The notes: generated by a model from the letters alone, not told the origin. 64,000 nucleotides of DNA from Bacteroidales bacterium (GCA_030523765.1 JAUNHX010000002.1:41342-105341); one strand, 5' to 3'; positions 1-8,565 are shown, counted from the stretch's first letter. Numbers and translations are program-made.

Positions 1-140
1 TCGTTGATTATCTTCTCAGCGTTCTCCACATCAGCGTTTTGTTCCTGCTTCGGCTGTTCCTGATTCATTTCCTCTTGAGGATTGTCGTTTTCGTTCATAT
101 TATGCTGTTTCTTTTTTTTCTTATTATTGAATATTTTCAT
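1..140 (-). CDS. N-terminal fragment, possibly GrpE
   Basis: Only the first 46 codons are present; the gene runs off the left edge. The fragment starts with a Lys/Asn-rich stretch (MKIFNNKKKKKQHN) and continues into an acidic, Gln/Glu-rich segment without hydrophobic residues. This fits the disordered N-terminus that precedes the coiled coil of the nucleotide exchange factor GrpE in Bacteroidales, but the diagnostic part lies outside the window, so GrpE is a guess. A second in-frame ATG is at 98. A purine-rich stretch (AGGAAAGGA) lies about 10 bases before the ATG at 140. It follows the OstA-like gene on the same strand. Confidence 0.4.
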   Translation of the reverse strand, partial: MKIFNNKKKKKQHNMNENDNPQEEMNQEQPKQEQNADVENAEKIIN

Positions 141-243
141 TTTTACGAATCCTTTCCTATCAATATTGTTGCCAACGAGGGACCACTCTGCCACTTTGTC
201 AGTGAACAATCCTACCCTTACCAATTGGCATAGTTAGAAGAAA

Positions 244-1800
244 TTACTTTTTGTTGTTGGCCACCTTACTAGGAGCGACATCATAGAAAAGGTAGTCGCT
301 ACGCTGGGGACGTTCGTTGACCAACAGACGGAACCCTTTCAGCCGATGCTTGTCGGCCGGCAACAGTTCGAAAGGATAGGTCTGCATATCGGGATTGCCC
401 ATCGTAACAACCCTATTAGGTTGTCTGTTTTCGAAATAGATACGCATATCGCTACCCAATCCATAATTAACACCTATCAGGAGTTTGCGATGCTGAGGAC
501 TCTCCTCGGTGATATAGTACAGCATTTCGGCGCTACCCATCACATCGGCATACGTAGGCTCCCCCTTGAGGAAATGAACATCACAATGACGACCCTTCAC
601 CTGATTGAATTTTTGGGGATCGAGCTGTTCGAAAGCGAACGTGTTGTTTCGCAGCTGAGCCAAACGCAAACCACTGCTATCGCGATAGATAAAGACGGTA
701 TCGGCCGAACATTGGAAAGTATCGTACCATACTACCGGATTATGATAGAGCGCCATCATCGAATCGGCTGCTCGATAGAAGAGCGAATCGCAGATAGCTT
801 GCACATCGTTGCGGAACATATGGACAGCACGAAAGGCCATAACCGTTTCCAATTGGCGATCCTCATTGTTGACCACCTGAATGGTATCGGCAATCAAAAA
901 GAGACTATCACCGTGACTATCTACTTGCAACACAAAAGCGCTATCGGTAACAATCGAGAAGTGCTGCTCCTGGTTGCTCTCGCCAAACCCACCCATACAA
1001 GCCACATTGTTGACCGAATCGAAGAGCCACACATGACCATACGCCAATCCATGTTTACTATCGTGATAATAATGGAGTGTGTCGCCCGTAAGCTGATGAT
1101 GATCGTGGGTCCACACATGCGAAGCCTTTGTGGAGAGAGCGTAGTTGGTGGAAGTATTATAGGAACCCTCCTCGCTATACATAGTTGCCGAATCGGAATA
1201 GATATGGGTAGGACTTACAAAATAGGCTGTATGATTGATTGTGTTATACAACAGCGTATCGGTTTCGAGCCTAGCGGAAGTGTCGAACAGAACCACATCA
1301 TTGTAGATATAGAACTCCTTTACGTTGGCATCGTATCGTCCAATACGACTTTCGAGATTGATATCGTTGTTCGACGAATGGCCCCAAGTATCATAGAAAG
1401 CCAGATTAGCATTGCGATCGTACGTCAATTTGTCAGTCATCAAAATCGTAGCACCATCCACCAATATCACCTGCTTACCTCTGATATTAATTATTTTGGT
1501 GTTGCCATTATAAACAAGATGGTCGCCCGTAAGGGTAGTCGTATCGCTTATCTCGATACGGATATTACGGAAGGCCGTAAAATCGTTGCGCTTCATATCG
1601 AGAAGAGCCGAATCAGCGTAGAGGTGCATCCCATCGTGCATAGCGTGAACGCCCTGATAGAGGATCCACACATCGCTATTGTTAGGATCGCGCGACCCCA
1701 TACCCGACTCGTACTGAATGAGTCGTTGGGCCCATAAGCTAGGGGCCACAGCCAGCAGAAGCAGCAGCAATAATATTCTATTACAATATCTTACCATCAT
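244..1800 (-). CDS. OstA-like protein (LPS transport family)
   Basis: Secreted protein of 518 residues with a signal peptide (residues 1-24, ending SLWAQ). The body is a run of short repeated beta segments of the type 'ADSALLD', 'TDTLLYN', 'SDSATMYSEEG', each pairing an Asp-rich turn with a hydrophobic strand. This is the beta-jellyroll repeat of the OstA/LptA/LptD-N family, which in Gram-negatives forms the periplasmic bridge carrying lipopolysaccharide to the outer membrane. There is no C-terminal LptD barrel, so by family knowledge this is the Bacteroidetes stand-alone OstA-like protein. It is the only gene between gldJ, from which a terminator separates it, and the gene at the left edge. 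Confidence 0.85.
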   Translation of the reverse strand: MMVRYCNRILLLLLLLAVAPSLWAQRLIQYESGMGSRDPNNSDVWILYQGVHAMHDGMHLYADSALLDMKRNDFTAFRNIRIEISDTTTLTGDHLVYNGNTKIINIRGKQVILVDGATILMTDKLTYDRNANLAFYDTWGHSSNNDINLESRIGRYDANVKEFYIYNDVVLFDTSARLETDTLLYNTINHTAYFVSPTHIYSDSATMYSEEGSYNTSTNYALSTKASHVWTHDHHQLTGDTLHYYHDSKHGLAYGHVWLFDSVNNVACMGGFGESNQEQHFSIVTDSAFVLQVDSHGDSLFLIADTIQVVNNEDRQLETVMAFRAVHMFRNDVQAICDSLFYRAADSMMALYHNPVVWYDTFQCSADTVFIYRDSSGLRLAQLRNNTFAFEQLDPQKFNQVKGRHCDVHFLKGEPTYADVMGSAEMLYYITEESPQHRKLLIGVNYGLGSDMRIYFENRQPNRVVTMGNPDMQTYPFELLPADKHRLKGFRLLVNERPQRSDYLFYDVAPSKVANNKK

Positions 1801-1822
1801 AATGGCTTATCAAAACGAAATG

Positions 1823-1830
1823 CAAAGATA
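1823..1830 (-). promoter_or_regulatory. Bacteroidetes -7 box for the OstA-like gene
   Basis: Read on the minus strand this is TATCTTTG, an exact TAnnTTTG element, 23 bases before the OstA-like start codon. No good -33 TTTG is visible at the usual distance. Confidence 0.55.
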
Positions 1831-1892
1831 CGAAAAAAAAAGTAATCCTTAATGATAGGAGAAGAAAATGGCCGATTATTGAGAGAGAGAAA

Positions 1893-1922
1893 AAAGGAGG
1901 AGCCGAAAACCGGCTCCCCTTT
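1893..1922 (-). terminator. Rho-independent terminator after gldJ
   Basis: A 7-bp GC-rich stem (GGAGCCG/CGGCTCC) is extended by AAAGG/CCTTT past a one-base bulge, with a 5-base loop. On the minus strand it is followed by a T-rich tract. It lies 50 bases past the gldJ stop and before the OstA-like promoter. Confidence 0.75.
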
Positions 1923-1972
1923 ACTAACATATTAATTTCTGAAAAAAATATTCTAATAAATAGGACGGGTGA

Positions 1973-3529
1973 TTATTTAATCACACGGGGTCCCAGACGA
2001 TCCATAGCACAACGGAAACCAATCCAAGAGGTGCTACGATCCTGATCGTAGAAGCGACGAGTACCCGGTTGCAGATAGTAAGCACGGTCGTTCCAGCTGC
2101 CACCTTTAACCACACGCACCTTGTTGCCAATGAGCGAGGAGACGGGGTCGCTAGAGGTACCACGAGCCACACGACGGTACATCTGGTTGGTAACGGTATC
2201 AGGATTGTTCATGTCGAGACCTTCGTCAGAGTAGGATTCCTCATCCTCATCGCCAATGGCCACCCATTCGGTGATAGCACCTTGAGCCTGATAGTCGTAA
2301 ATATTGCTGCTATAGTCGCCATCCAGGTAGTTGATATTGTCGGCCGTACGGTAGTTGCGACGGTTCATATCATCGTCCACATTCTTGTAGATGATACCAC
2401 CCGTAGTATCGTTGATAGCAATTTCTTCGTCGATATAGGTAGCGGTGCGATAAACGTTACCACGGAAGGGGTTCATATCTTCACCACCCACAGGGTTCAC
2501 ATCCTTACGATACACATCGGCGGTCCACTCCGACACGTTGCCGGCCATATGGTAGAGACCGTAATCGTTGGGGAAGTACCATTTCACAGGAGCGGTGTAA
2601 TCCCAACCGTCGTTCAGATTGCCAGCCACACCCATAGCGTCGCCGCGACTGCGCTTAAAGTTAGCCAAGAACTGACCATAATATTTCTTATTAGCGCTAC
2701 GGAGCGAAGTACCAGCCCAAGGATAAGTCTTGTGCTCGATGATACGCTCATCGTAAGTGTTGCCAATCAGACCCAGAGCTGCATATTCCCATTCAGCCTC
2801 GGTAGGAAGGCGATAGTTGGGCAGGAGGATACCATCTTCGCGACGCACCTGACGGGGTTCACCACCAGCAGCGGGGTCGAGGTTCTCCAGTTCGTTCTTG
2901 CTTTCACCACGATATTGGCCAGCCAGATAGACATCGGTTTGGAAGGCCGTTTCGCCACGAAGCTCGGTTTGATCAAGAACGATGATACCTTTGTCGACCA
3001 AAATCTTTTCATTTACACGGTCGGTACGCCAAACGCAGAACTGGTTGGCCTGCTCCCAGGTAACACCTACCACAGGATAGTCGTCATAGATGGGGCTCTG
3101 GAAATAGAAGTCAACCATCTCTTCGCGCCAAGCCAATTTGTCGCGCCAAGCGTTAGTATCGGGATAGACGGCGCGTACACGCTCGGGATATTCCTCACCG
3201 TAAGCACGCTGCATCCAATAAACAAATTCGCGATAACTGATGTTAGAAACCTCGGTTTCGTCCATATAGAACGACGATACGTTGACCGTATGGGCAACAT
3301 TGTTCCATTCAAAACGAGCATCGTCGCTTACACGACCCATCGTGAAGGAGCCACCCTCGATGAATACGAGGCCAGGACCCGTAAGTTGCTCGTTGTAGGG
3401 CGATTTTTCGAAACCACCCCATTCCGAATCGTTGAGATTCCAACCGGTAACGGCCGATTTCTGCTTGTTGCACGCAGTAAGGAGCAAACAAGTTACGGCA
3501 AAGAGGCAAACGGTTTTAAGCACTTTCAT
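1973..3529 (-). CDS. gldJ: Gliding/T9SS lipoprotein GldJ
   Basis: Outer membrane lipoprotein of the type IX secretion and gliding apparatus. The chosen ATG at 3529 gives a lipoprotein signal peptide with lipobox LLTAC; the open frame extends to 3589 only through a TTG start that would spoil the signal. The rest is a formylglycine-generating-enzyme-like (SUMF1) fold: FIEGGSFTMG near residue 55, YMDETEVSN, PVVGVTWEQANQFCVWR, RLPTEAEWEYAALG and a C-terminal VVKGGSWNDRAYYL with GFRCAM. The 'WRTDRVNE' and 'ATGW' segments match GldJ better than its paralogue GldK/PorK. It lies 80 bases downstream of porP and is probably co-transcribed with it. Confidence 0.85.
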   Translation of the reverse strand: MKVLKTVCLFAVTCLLLTACNKQKSAVTGWNLNDSEWGGFEKSPYNEQLTGPGLVFIEGGSFTMGRVSDDARFEWNNVAHTVNVSSFYMDETEVSNISYREFVYWMQRAYGEEYPERVRAVYPDTNAWRDKLAWREEMVDFYFQSPIYDDYPVVGVTWEQANQFCVWRTDRVNEKILVDKGIIVLDQTELRGETAFQTDVYLAGQYRGESKNELENLDPAAGGEPRQVRREDGILLPNYRLPTEAEWEYAALGLIGNTYDERIIEHKTYPWAGTSLRSANKKYYGQFLANFKRSRGDAMGVAGNLNDGWDYTAPVKWYFPNDYGLYHMAGNVSEWTADVYRKDVNPVGGEDMNPFRGNVYRTATYIDEEIAINDTTGGIIYKNVDDDMNRRNYRTADNINYLDGDYSSNIYDYQAQGAITEWVAIGDEDEESYSDEGLDMNNPDTVTNQMYRRVARGTSSDPVSSLIGNKVRVVKGGSWNDRAYYLQPGTRRFYDQDRSTSWIGFRCAMDRLGPRVIK

Positions 3530-3609
3530 AGTATTGCGATTTTTCTTTTCCTTATTCTTACGTAAAAGTTGAAAAAATGTTTCAGTCAATTGAAATATTT
3601 ATGCCATTA

Positions 3610-4632
3610 TTAGAAGCTCGGGCAGCGGATAGCCTTCACTCTAGCACGTTTTTCGGGGCAAGGCAACATGATACCCACGCTGATTTCGTGAGCACCGCTG
3701 GTGTTGTTGGCCAATCCAGAGATGGTAACATCGTAAGAGTAGCCCACTTTGAAGTGATCCTGTTGAACACCCACCATGAAGATGAAAGCATCAGGATTCC
3801 AAGGCGACTGGCCCTCCACATTGGTAAGACCATTGCGATACCAAACACCCACCAAGAAGGGCATCCAGTCGAGGTACACACCATAATTAAAATAGTGGCA
3901 GCCGGCTTGATATTGATAGATAAGATTGGGCGAGATAACGGGAGTGCCGAGACCGAGCGAGGAGGTACGGCGAGCCTCTTCCGAAAGATTGATCAAACCA
4001 CCCACATTGGCCGTCATTTTGATGGGGAGCTTGGTAACACCATAGAAGCCGTTGCTAGGCTGTGTAAGGTGCTGAGCCGAGAAGCCCACATACCAAGCAG
4101 GACCGTAAACCAAAGCACCAGCAGCGAAATCGAGATACCAGACATTCGTTTTGTCGGGGCGCTGAGCCGAGGTGTTGTTGATGAAACCGTTAATCTTATC
4201 GATCATATCGGGGAAACGGAGGTTATCCCAATCAAGACTAGTATTGACGATGCCTGCCTGAAGAGCAGCGCTAACATATATTTCGCGAGCTGCTTGGAAA
4301 CGGAATGCATACATTACGTCGGTCATCGTGGTAGAGAGAGCACCATGATCACCCTGACGGTCGGCGAAGACCAACGCTCCCACACCACCGTGCAAGCCGT
4401 CGATATACTGATCGTAGGAAGCCGATACCGTAGTGAAAGCGCTGACAAGAGCGGGCCACTGGTTACGGAAATTAAGGCTGATGCGAGGGCATATCTTAGA
4501 ACCAGCAAAAGCGGGGTTGTAATACAGCGGGTTGCTGTAGAATTGAGAGAACGTAACGTCTTGAGCCTTCACACCCTGTCCTGCAAAGAGGAGGATGGCT
4601 ACGAGGGCAAGGATTTTCGTCAATCTTTTCAT
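3610..4632 (-). CDS. porP: Type IX secretion membrane protein, PorP/SprF family
   Basis: Outer membrane beta-barrel of 340 residues with a signal peptide (residues 1-23, ending VKAQ). It has the family's N-terminal signature (DVTFSQFYSNPLYYNPAFAG) and the 'RISLNFRNQWPA' strand that follows, then repeated amphipathic strands. PorP/SprF proteins link cell-surface substrates or adhesins to the T9SS motor and lipoproteins, which fits the gldJ neighbour downstream. It is the first gene of the porP-gldJ unit. Other family members can sit elsewhere in a genome, so the exact PorP orthology is uncertain, but the family call is firm. Confidence 0.88.
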   Translation of the reverse strand: MKRLTKILALVAILLFAGQGVKAQDVTFSQFYSNPLYYNPAFAGSKICPRISLNFRNQWPALVSAFTTVSASYDQYIDGLHGGVGALVFADRQGDHGALSTTMTDVMYAFRFQAAREIYVSAALQAGIVNTSLDWDNLRFPDMIDKINGFINNTSAQRPDKTNVWYLDFAAGALVYGPAWYVGFSAQHLTQPSNGFYGVTKLPIKMTANVGGLINLSEEARRTSSLGLGTPVISPNLIYQYQAGCHYFNYGVYLDWMPFLVGVWYRNGLTNVEGQSPWNPDAFIFMVGVQQDHFKVGYSYDVTISGLANNTSGAHEISVGIMLPCPEKRARVKAIRCPSF

Positions 4633-5129
4633 GTTTCTATTCTATTCAATTTTGTCTATTAGGCCTAAAAAATTAATTGGCAATATTACGATTTTCTTTT
4701 GAATTATAAGTATTTCTTTGAAAATATTTTTTTCTACTATTGAGATACAGCGTATTACGTTTTTGTCTTATCCTTTTCCCGCGACTATTTTTGCCCCATT
4801 TACCAAGAAAAAAAAACTTTTTTGGCTTTTTTTTATCACGATGCGAGCGCTTGGAAAAGGGTTAGTGGACACTTCTCTTCGATCGGTGATGTTAGCTTCG
4901 CAAAAACAGAAGTGCGCCGCGAAAAAGGGGGCGAGTTTACTTACCTCATGGCATCAGCATTTTTTCTACACTACGACCACGAGGGTGTACATTTAGGCAG
5001 ACACTCTGGCGGGCGACGCTATCTAGTTTTGACTGGTTAGACTCCCATAGAGAGTAGTGGGCATAGGAATAGTTTAGCATCAGGATTGTATAGGAGTTAC
5101 CTTTGACTTGCATTCGAAAAGTTCCGCGG
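4633..5129 (-). other. Intergenic region upstream of porP
   Basis: About 500 bases with no gene I can support. It must contain the porP promoter, but I see no clear TAnnTTTG box. Two short plus-strand open frames (4718-4996, 4822-5040) have composition typical of non-coding AT-rich DNA and no recognisable motif. The accessory island begins to the right. Confidence 0.5.
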
Positions 5130-5213
5130 TTGTCAACCTTTTTAGGAACACTGTCAACGATGTTAGGAATTTGTCAACTTGTACAGGAAAACAAGTGACA
5201 ACCAAATCAGGAA
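5130..5213. repeat. Iteron-like direct repeats
   Basis: Three copies of TGTCAAC start at 5131, 5152 and 5172. Each is followed 6 bases later by AGGAA (5144, 5165, 5185), giving a period of 20-21 bases, about two helical turns. A fourth, degenerate copy (TGACAAC at 5196, AGGAA at 5209) continues the series. The spacing resembles protein-binding iterons at replication origins or operator arrays. They sit next to the large palindrome and outside the operon. Confidence 0.6.
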
Positions 5214-5235
5214 AAGACATGTTGTCTAGCGCGAC

Positions 5236-5393
5236 CGTCACAACGTCACAACGTCACAGTTAATATTGGAGCTATCCTAACTCAAAATAATTTCTATATC
5301 TATATATATTTATATATAAATATATATAGATATAGAGTATAACTATACCTATGATAACCAAAATATGGACTGTGACGTTGTGACGCTGTGACG
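5236..5393. repeat. 158-bp symmetric inverted repeat with AT palindrome core
   Basis: The left arm (5236-5259) is three units of CGTCACAR. The right arm (5370-5393) is the inverted version with one unit-end difference. Exactly midway is a perfect 44-bp palindrome made only of A/T except for a few C/G near its ends (5293-5336). The arms and the core share the same centre, between 5314 and 5315, with 33-base spacers on both sides. The right arm recurs, inverted and with no mismatch over 24 bases, at 11369-11392. The design resembles a replication origin with a melting core, or a large operator. Confidence 0.8.
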
Positions 5394-5452
5394 CTTTGGG
5401 TTGTTGCGACATGCTAACAACTTATTATCAGTCTCTTAACACTATGCAGAGG

Positions 5453-6085
5453 TCACTCTTTACCCTTCAATGTCATGTATTTGTCGAGTAGTGGCAGCAC
5501 ATCTTGATAGCCTCCCGACATGCAAGCGTTCCTTGGACGACCCTTGTCGATGTTGGAATAGCCCTCCTTGTCGCCAAAGAAATCGGCGTTCAGCGAAGGC
5601 GTTCCCTTAATGACAAAGAAATACTTTTCGTCTAAGAGGCCGACAATATTCTGCCATACAACCTTCACCCTATTGCCTCGTCCATATTCCAGCAGTCGCC
5701 ACAATTGTTCCGACATCGTAGCCTCTTCCCCCTCGAGCGCAACCTCGCCCAATCCTAGCACCGTTTTCAACATTTCCTTCACATCGTCGGCCGTAATGCC
5801 CTCCCTCCAATCGCCATTCTCGGTCAGATCTAAAAGCTCATTGACGATGCTCTGCCTATGGGGTGACAACGCTCTGCTATTATCCACGCGAGGCAAAGAG
5901 TTCTCGTTTCGAACCTGCTTGTCCGTTGTTTCCTGTTTCCCATTGATAATCTGGATGCCTATGCCGCCATTTTCCACATTACCAATCTCATGCTCCACAT
6001 GCTTCTCCAACACCAAGTCGCCATTGATGTTGATACCTCCTTTGCTCAGTGTTTCGAGCATTTTCTGTATATCTTCTTGATTCAT
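5453..6085 (-). CDS. Unknown protein with shared NGD/KHV/NVExGG motif (island gene C)
   Basis: I do not recognise this 210-residue protein. It has no signal peptide or membrane segment and should be cytoplasmic. Residues 21-44 form a motif (NGDxV, then KHV, then NVExGGxGI) that matches the C-terminus of the neighbouring upstream gene product in 15 of 24 positions. Residues about 75-165 look helical, acidic and Leu-rich; the tail carries 'FFVIKGTP' and a Gly/Asn-rich stretch. It is the last gene of a three-gene minus-strand unit. The short motif resembles the Gly/Asn/Asp adaptor-like tags seen on some bacterial conflict proteins, but that is only a resemblance. Confidence 0.7.
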   Translation of the reverse strand: MNQEDIQKMLETLSKGGININGDLVLEKHVEHEIGNVENGGIGIQIINGKQETTDKQVRNENSLPRVDNSRALSPHRQSIVNELLDLTENGDWREGITADDVKEMLKTVLGLGEVALEGEEATMSEQLWRLLEYGRGNRVKVVWQNIVGLLDEKYFFVIKGTPSLNADFFGDKEGYSNIDKGRPRNACMSGGYQDVLPLLDKYMTLKGKE

Positions 6086-6110
6086 AACGATGTTTTTATT
6101 TTTTCTCTAA

Positions 6111-6299
6111 AGGTAACCTCTAAAAATTGCTTCAATGTGATTTTGGAGAAGATTTATAGCAGATTGCTCCGTTGAACGAAGGAGTATAGCGGGCTATATG
6201 ACTGAGTGAAACTGAGCAAGATGCATAAATCAATCCAAAAGCACTGAAAGTATGGTTATTATTATTCCTTTTCATACGTGGAATTTTTAGAGGTTACCT
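6111..6299. repeat. 189-bp segment bounded by 18-bp perfect inverted repeats
   Basis: The 18 bases at 6111-6128 (AGGTAACCTCTAAAAATT) are repeated as an exact reverse complement at 6282-6299. They enclose about 150 bases with no gene, between two genes of the same operon. The right repeat supplies the last codons and the stop of the upstream gene. This is the shape of a short non-autonomous element (MITE), with at most a 2-base AA flank duplication; a regulatory stem is the alternative. Confidence 0.55.
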
Positions 6300-7051
6300 A
6301 AGTTGCCTTCAACAATACCTACTCCGCCCGGTTCCACATTTTGAACTTCGTAACCCACATGCTTGTCTTGAACAAAATCGCCGTTCACCGTAACTCCCTG
6401 TTGCTTCTCGCCCATCACCTTGTAAAGGGCCATTAACTCCTTGTCGTAAGCATGATTGTGTTCTAGATTGTAGCGATTCAGGAATAAGATGGTACCTCGA
6501 ATGCCTTCCGGATCGGTTTCCTTGCAATAGGTTATGAGTTCCATAAACAGCGCTCTGATCTCCTCCGAACTGCCCCCTTCGAGTTCAATTTGGTGCATCT
6601 CGTAGTTCAGCAGATCGCTCTTTTTACCCTCCATCCAGCGAGCATCCTCTTTGCGAGCCATCTGTTCGATGAGAGGGAGCAAAAGCTCGTGGTCGTCGAG
6701 ATGTTCGAAGATACGGAAGATAATGGAGTGGAAGTCGATCCCCACCCGCCGTTTGCTCAGCGCCTGCATCTGAGCGGCTGCCAGCGTCAGAATCAGCATC
6801 GCATCGTTCGGACCTTCGGCCTCCTCTTCCAAATCCTCCATCTCATCGTCCAACCCTTCGAGGGCATCGGGCAACTGTAGGAGGGTGTTGCAGAAATGAC
6901 GAGCCGAGAGAAACAGCTCGACAGGGGTGAGCGAGGTATGTCCTTGCTGTTGCATCTTCTTCAACGATTCGTGACTGATGATATAAACCACATCGCCCAG
7001 CAGCTCCCTTCGGGCCGAACGCTGCTGCTCTTTATCCATTCGTACGATCAT
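6287..7051 (-). CDS. Unknown acidic protein, C-terminal NGD/KHV/NVExGG motif (island gene B)
   Basis: I do not recognise this 254-residue protein. It is predicted soluble, mostly helical and strongly acidic (for example DDEMEDLEEEAEG near residue 70). The C-terminal residues 223-246 carry the same motif that gene C carries at its N-terminus. The start overlaps the stop of the upstream gene by 4 bases (ATGA at 7048-7051), so translation is probably coupled; a second in-frame ATG four codons later is possible. The final codons lie inside an 18-bp inverted repeat, so the natural C-terminus may have been changed by an insertion. Confidence 0.7.
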   Translation of the reverse strand: MIVRMDKEQQRSARRELLGDVVYIISHESLKKMQQQGHTSLTPVELFLSARHFCNTLLQLPDALEGLDDEMEDLEEEAEGPNDAMLILTLAAAQMQALSKRRVGIDFHSIIFRIFEHLDDHELLLPLIEQMARKEDARWMEGKKSDLLNYEMHQIELEGGSSEEIRALFMELITYCKETDPEGIRGTILFLNRYNLEHNHAYDKELMALYKVMGEKQQGVTVNGDFVQDKHVGYEVQNVEPGGVGIVEGNLGNL

Positions 7052-8037
7052 GCTACCTGTTCCTCCTCTTTGGTTACCACTTCATGTTTCATGCTGTTCA
7101 TCAGTGCTACCACCTCCTCTTCGGCCTTCAGTCGATCTTCGGGTTCCATTTGGCTCCCATCCTTCTTCACCCTTGCAAAGAGGGTTTCGAGATAGCGGTC
7201 GTTAAACTCATGACTCACAATCTTGTCGGACACATCCTCCTCGTTTTCGATAAAACAACGAAACACCCCGCCGTCGGACGTTACCAGTTCTACTGGTTGG
7301 TCGGTGGCTTGGGCATAGGTAAGCATATTACGCATAAAGACAGATTTCTTATCAATATAGAGCGCCGACTTCCTATCCTCGGGCATCACGGTATACACAC
7401 CCTTGTATTTGGCCTGCTTTTGAGCGTAGATAACATCTAGGAGCGATGATAAAATAGAATCGTCAAGATAATCGCTATCCTTCATCATCAACCGATCCAC
7501 TCTTTGCATGATTTCCTCCTTTTCCATTACTGGCACAGCAAAGCGCAGCGACTGGGTCTTGGCCTGTTTCCTTTCCCATACGGTAAAGAGGTCGGTAGGA
7601 TAATAGTCGGGCAGTATTTCGAAGCCGTAGCAGTGCTGATTGAACAGTTGTTGATCGATCACCGTAGAGAGGATTTGGGCCACTTGACGGGTGTTGCTGA
7701 AGGCCTTTCTACGTTTTTGGATAGCCACCGTACGCAGGTTAGCACGGTTGTCGATAATCACGAAACAGGAAGGTTCGTCCTTCGCTTTGGCCGGCTCGAA
7801 GTCGCGCTCTATGTCGATGTCGATATCGTTGGCGAATCGCATCACGGTGATATTGGGTGCAATGCTAAGGTTATACACTCGGTGTTTGTATATCTTCTTT
7901 TCCTCATCGTTGCCGAGCGAAAACACGAGGTTGCTGTTTGGTTTGAAAAAAGCTCCTAGGTGCTGCTGTCTGTCTTCCCAATCGTAACACCCGGGCTGTT
8001 GTTTGTACTTGATGTAATACTGAGCAAATCTTGACAT
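7048..8037 (-). CDS. Unknown protein (island gene A)
   Basis: I do not recognise this protein of 329 residues. The ATG at 8037 (MSRFAQYYIKYK) follows an A-rich leader; the frame runs to 8073 only through a TTG. There is no signal peptide or membrane segment. Features include a Trp/Tyr-rich N-terminus (QQPGCYDWEDRQQHLGAFF), 'KHRVYNLSIAPNITVMRFAND', an alternating charged stretch 'FVIIDNRANLRTVAIQKRRKAF', and an acidic C-terminal tail. Strands and helices alternate as in a compact alpha/beta protein. It is the first gene of the three-gene unit, preceded by a good -7 box, and diverges from the primase gene. Confidence 0.75.
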   Translation of the reverse strand: MSRFAQYYIKYKQQPGCYDWEDRQQHLGAFFKPNSNLVFSLGNDEEKKIYKHRVYNLSIAPNITVMRFANDIDIDIERDFEPAKAKDEPSCFVIIDNRANLRTVAIQKRRKAFSNTRQVAQILSTVIDQQLFNQHCYGFEILPDYYPTDLFTVWERKQAKTQSLRFAVPVMEKEEIMQRVDRLMMKDSDYLDDSILSSLLDVIYAQKQAKYKGVYTVMPEDRKSALYIDKKSVFMRNMLTYAQATDQPVELVTSDGGVFRCFIENEEDVSDKIVSHEFNDRYLETLFARVKKDGSQMEPEDRLKAEEEVVALMNSMKHEVVTKEEEQVA

Positions 8038-8205
8038 GTTTGTTTTTTTAATATGTGGGTTAGTTGAAAACAATCTTTGGTTTCTCTAAAAACACTTGTT
8101 GCAGTAGAGGGCGAACCATCATGGGGGATCTTTTTTGACGGATTGCAAAACGCAACGCATTGAAAATGCTTGTCTATCGATCGAGACGTTCGGTCTAAGC
8201 AATTG

Positions 8206-8213
8206 CAAAGTTA
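8206..8213 (-). promoter_or_regulatory. -7 box for the three-gene island operon
   Basis: On the minus strand this reads TAACTTTG, an exact TAnnTTTG element about 170 bases before the ATG of gene A. A TTG lies 16 bases further upstream. Confidence 0.5.
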
Positions 8214-8557
8214 CACAATTTTTTTTTAGCAATAAAGAATTTTACAACATTCGCGCAGTAACGACTGTTCCTACAATGTCCAACCGAAGGACTATCAGTT
8301 GTTAAGGCTGTTGAAAAAAAAGTTGACGTAGGAAATCATCGTAGCTTCGACAACCCAACGCCGATACTCCGATCTCCAAATATTTCTTATGCAAAAAAGT
8401 TTGGCGCAAATAAGCGGGAGTAATCCGAGTGAGATTTTTGGTGTACAATTCAAAAGAAACGATGTTTTTTTTGATTTCTGTTTTATTTGAAAAACAGCAT
8501 ATTAACAGTCAATTGTGAACAAAATCTGAGATTATCTACCCCGCATTCCAGCTTACC

Positions 8558-8565
8558 TATCTTTG
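8558..8565 (+). promoter_or_regulatory. -7 box for the primase unit
   Basis: TATCTTTG followed by CA, an exact TAnnTTTG element, 82 bases before the small leader frame and about 210 before the primase ATG. No TTTG is visible at the usual -33 distance. Confidence 0.5.

Noticed and set aside
346-1737. Long plus-strand open frame opposite the OstA-like gene
   Set aside because: It is a shadow of the real minus-strand gene; the translation has no domain signature and the opposite strand has a clear signal peptide and family repeats.
2069-3565. Long plus-strand open frame opposite gldJ
   Set aside because: Shadow frame with no recognisable motif; gldJ on the minus strand explains the open length.
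4718-5040. Overlapping plus-strand open frames of 92 and 72 codons
   Set aside because: AT-rich chance frames with homopolymer-driven Lys/Phe composition, no leader signal and no motif.
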